Shown: one piece after another, positions 14,608 through 14,994 of the stretch
Layout of the letters: the number at the start of each line of letters is the position of its first letter
Numbering within the stretch: position 1 is the first letter of the stretch
From: CBFGTA01 sp965651595
Lineage (GTDB): Bacteria; Actinomycetota; Actinomycetes; S36-B12; UBA10799
Direction: 5' to 3'
DNA: 14,994 nt
NCBI GenBank assembly: GCA_965651595.1
Contig: CBFGTA010000054.1
Coordinates: 1-14,994 of the forward strand
The notes under the pieces: generated by a model
What the model saw: only the letters and a program-made list of their open reading frames with translations
The model's database searches: none
What the model was told of the DNA's origin: nothing
Made by a program: the position numbers and the translations under genes

Positions 14608-14994
14608 TCACATGGAGTGGATCAGTTTATCGACGCGTTCGTCGACGCTGCGGAAAGGGTCTTTGCACAGTACTGTCCGTGAGGATTGGTCGTTCAGTTT
14701 CAAGTGCACCCAGTCAACGGTGTAGTCGCGCCGGCGTTCTTGAGCTCGGCGGATGAAGTCGCCCCGCAGTCGCGCCCGGGTAGTTTGGGGTGGTCGGTTC
14801 TTCGCCTCGAAGACGACTACCGGCGAAACGACGCGGTTGGCCAGGCCCTGACCTTCCAACAGGGAAAATATTCCGCGACCTCGTTGGATATCGTGATAGG
14901 TCAGGTCGAGTTGGGCGACCCGGGGATCGTTCCAGTCGGTGCGGTGGCGCTCCATATAACGCTGCATGAGGTTCCTCTTGATGACCCAGTCCAG
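14608..14994 (-). CDS. pafA: Pup-protein ligase PafA, C-terminal 128 residues (N-terminus beyond right edge)
   Basis: PafA attaches the small modifier Pup through its C-terminal glutamate to lysines of target proteins, marking them for the proteasome. The visible part begins LDWVIKRNLMQRYM and contains DLTYHDIQRGRGIFSLLEGQ, then EAKNRPPQTTRARLRGDFIR, RDYTVDWVHLKLND and RTVLCKDPFRSVDERVDKL, all recognisable PafA C-terminal sequence. The frame is open through the window edge, so the ATG at 14967 is internal, not the start. Full PafA is about 450-480 residues; the ATP and Mg sites lie outside. The gene is followed by the FKBP lipoprotein gene on the same strand, the order usual in actinobacteria. 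Confidence 0.96.
   Translation of the reverse strand: MDWVIKRNLMQRYMERHRTDWNDPRVAQLDLTYHDIQRGRGIFSLLEGQGLANRVVSPVVVFEAKNRPPQTTRARLRGDFIRRAQERRRDYTVDWVHLKLNDQSSRTVLCKDPFRSVDERVDKLIHSM

Noticed and set aside
1..14994. CRISPR arrays, tRNA or rRNA genes, insertion sequences, toxin-antitoxin pairs, phage genes
   Set aside because: No direct repeat array with spacers, no cloverleaf-like sequence, no transposase or integrase motifs, and no flanking inverted repeats were seen; the only long repeat is the in-gene 140-bp pair.

Overview
The window comes from an actinobacterium (Actinomycetota) of moderately high GC. The evidence is a block holding the Pup ligase PafA, a fused PafB-PafC WYL regulator, TatA, TatC and a Ski2/Mtr4-type HelY helicase. 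As I recall it, this block matches the order of Mycobacterium tuberculosis Rv2097c to Rv2089c (pafA, pafB, pafC, tatA, tatC, helY, a 5'-3' exonuclease and an M24 dipeptidase). I cannot place the organism below phylum or class. There are no RNA genes, CRISPR arrays, transposases, integrases or other signs of recent transfer; this looks like core chromosome.

The layout is read from the right edge, because nearly everything is on the minus strand. Block A (14994 to 6793) holds, in transcription order, the C-terminal end of pafA, an FKBP-type prolyl isomerase lipoprotein, pafBC, a small zinc-ribbon protein of unknown function, tatA, tatC, a diacylglycerol-kinase-like lipid kinase and helY. Gaps are short except for about 200 bases between pafBC and the zinc-ribbon gene. 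Block B (6726 to 5188) is one secreted cell-wall protein with an M15-like domain and three peptidoglycan-binding repeats; the last two repeats share a perfect 140-bp direct repeat. Block C (4178 to 5158) is the only plus-strand gene, a stand-alone 5'-3' exonuclease that converges on block B and diverges from block D. Block D (4081 to 1) holds an M24 metallopeptidase, an acyl-CoA dehydrogenase, a shrunken amidohydrolase-like protein and lnt. The last three are tightly packed, with 4-base stop/start overlaps at two junctions. Lnt runs off the left edge and has no stop codon inside the window.

The genes link several housekeeping jobs: protein tagging (PafA), a DNA-damage transcription activator (PafBC), Tat export (TatA, TatC), lipoprotein maturation (Lnt) with one likely client (the FKBP lipoprotein), and nucleic-acid processing (HelY, exonuclease). 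The least ordinary items are the amidohydrolase-like gene, which lacks the family's metal ligands yet stays open and coupled to lnt; the homogenised repeat in the cell-wall protein; and the conserved zinc-ribbon protein, whose real start I place 51 codons inside the longest open frame. I see no clear novel defence or mobile system.
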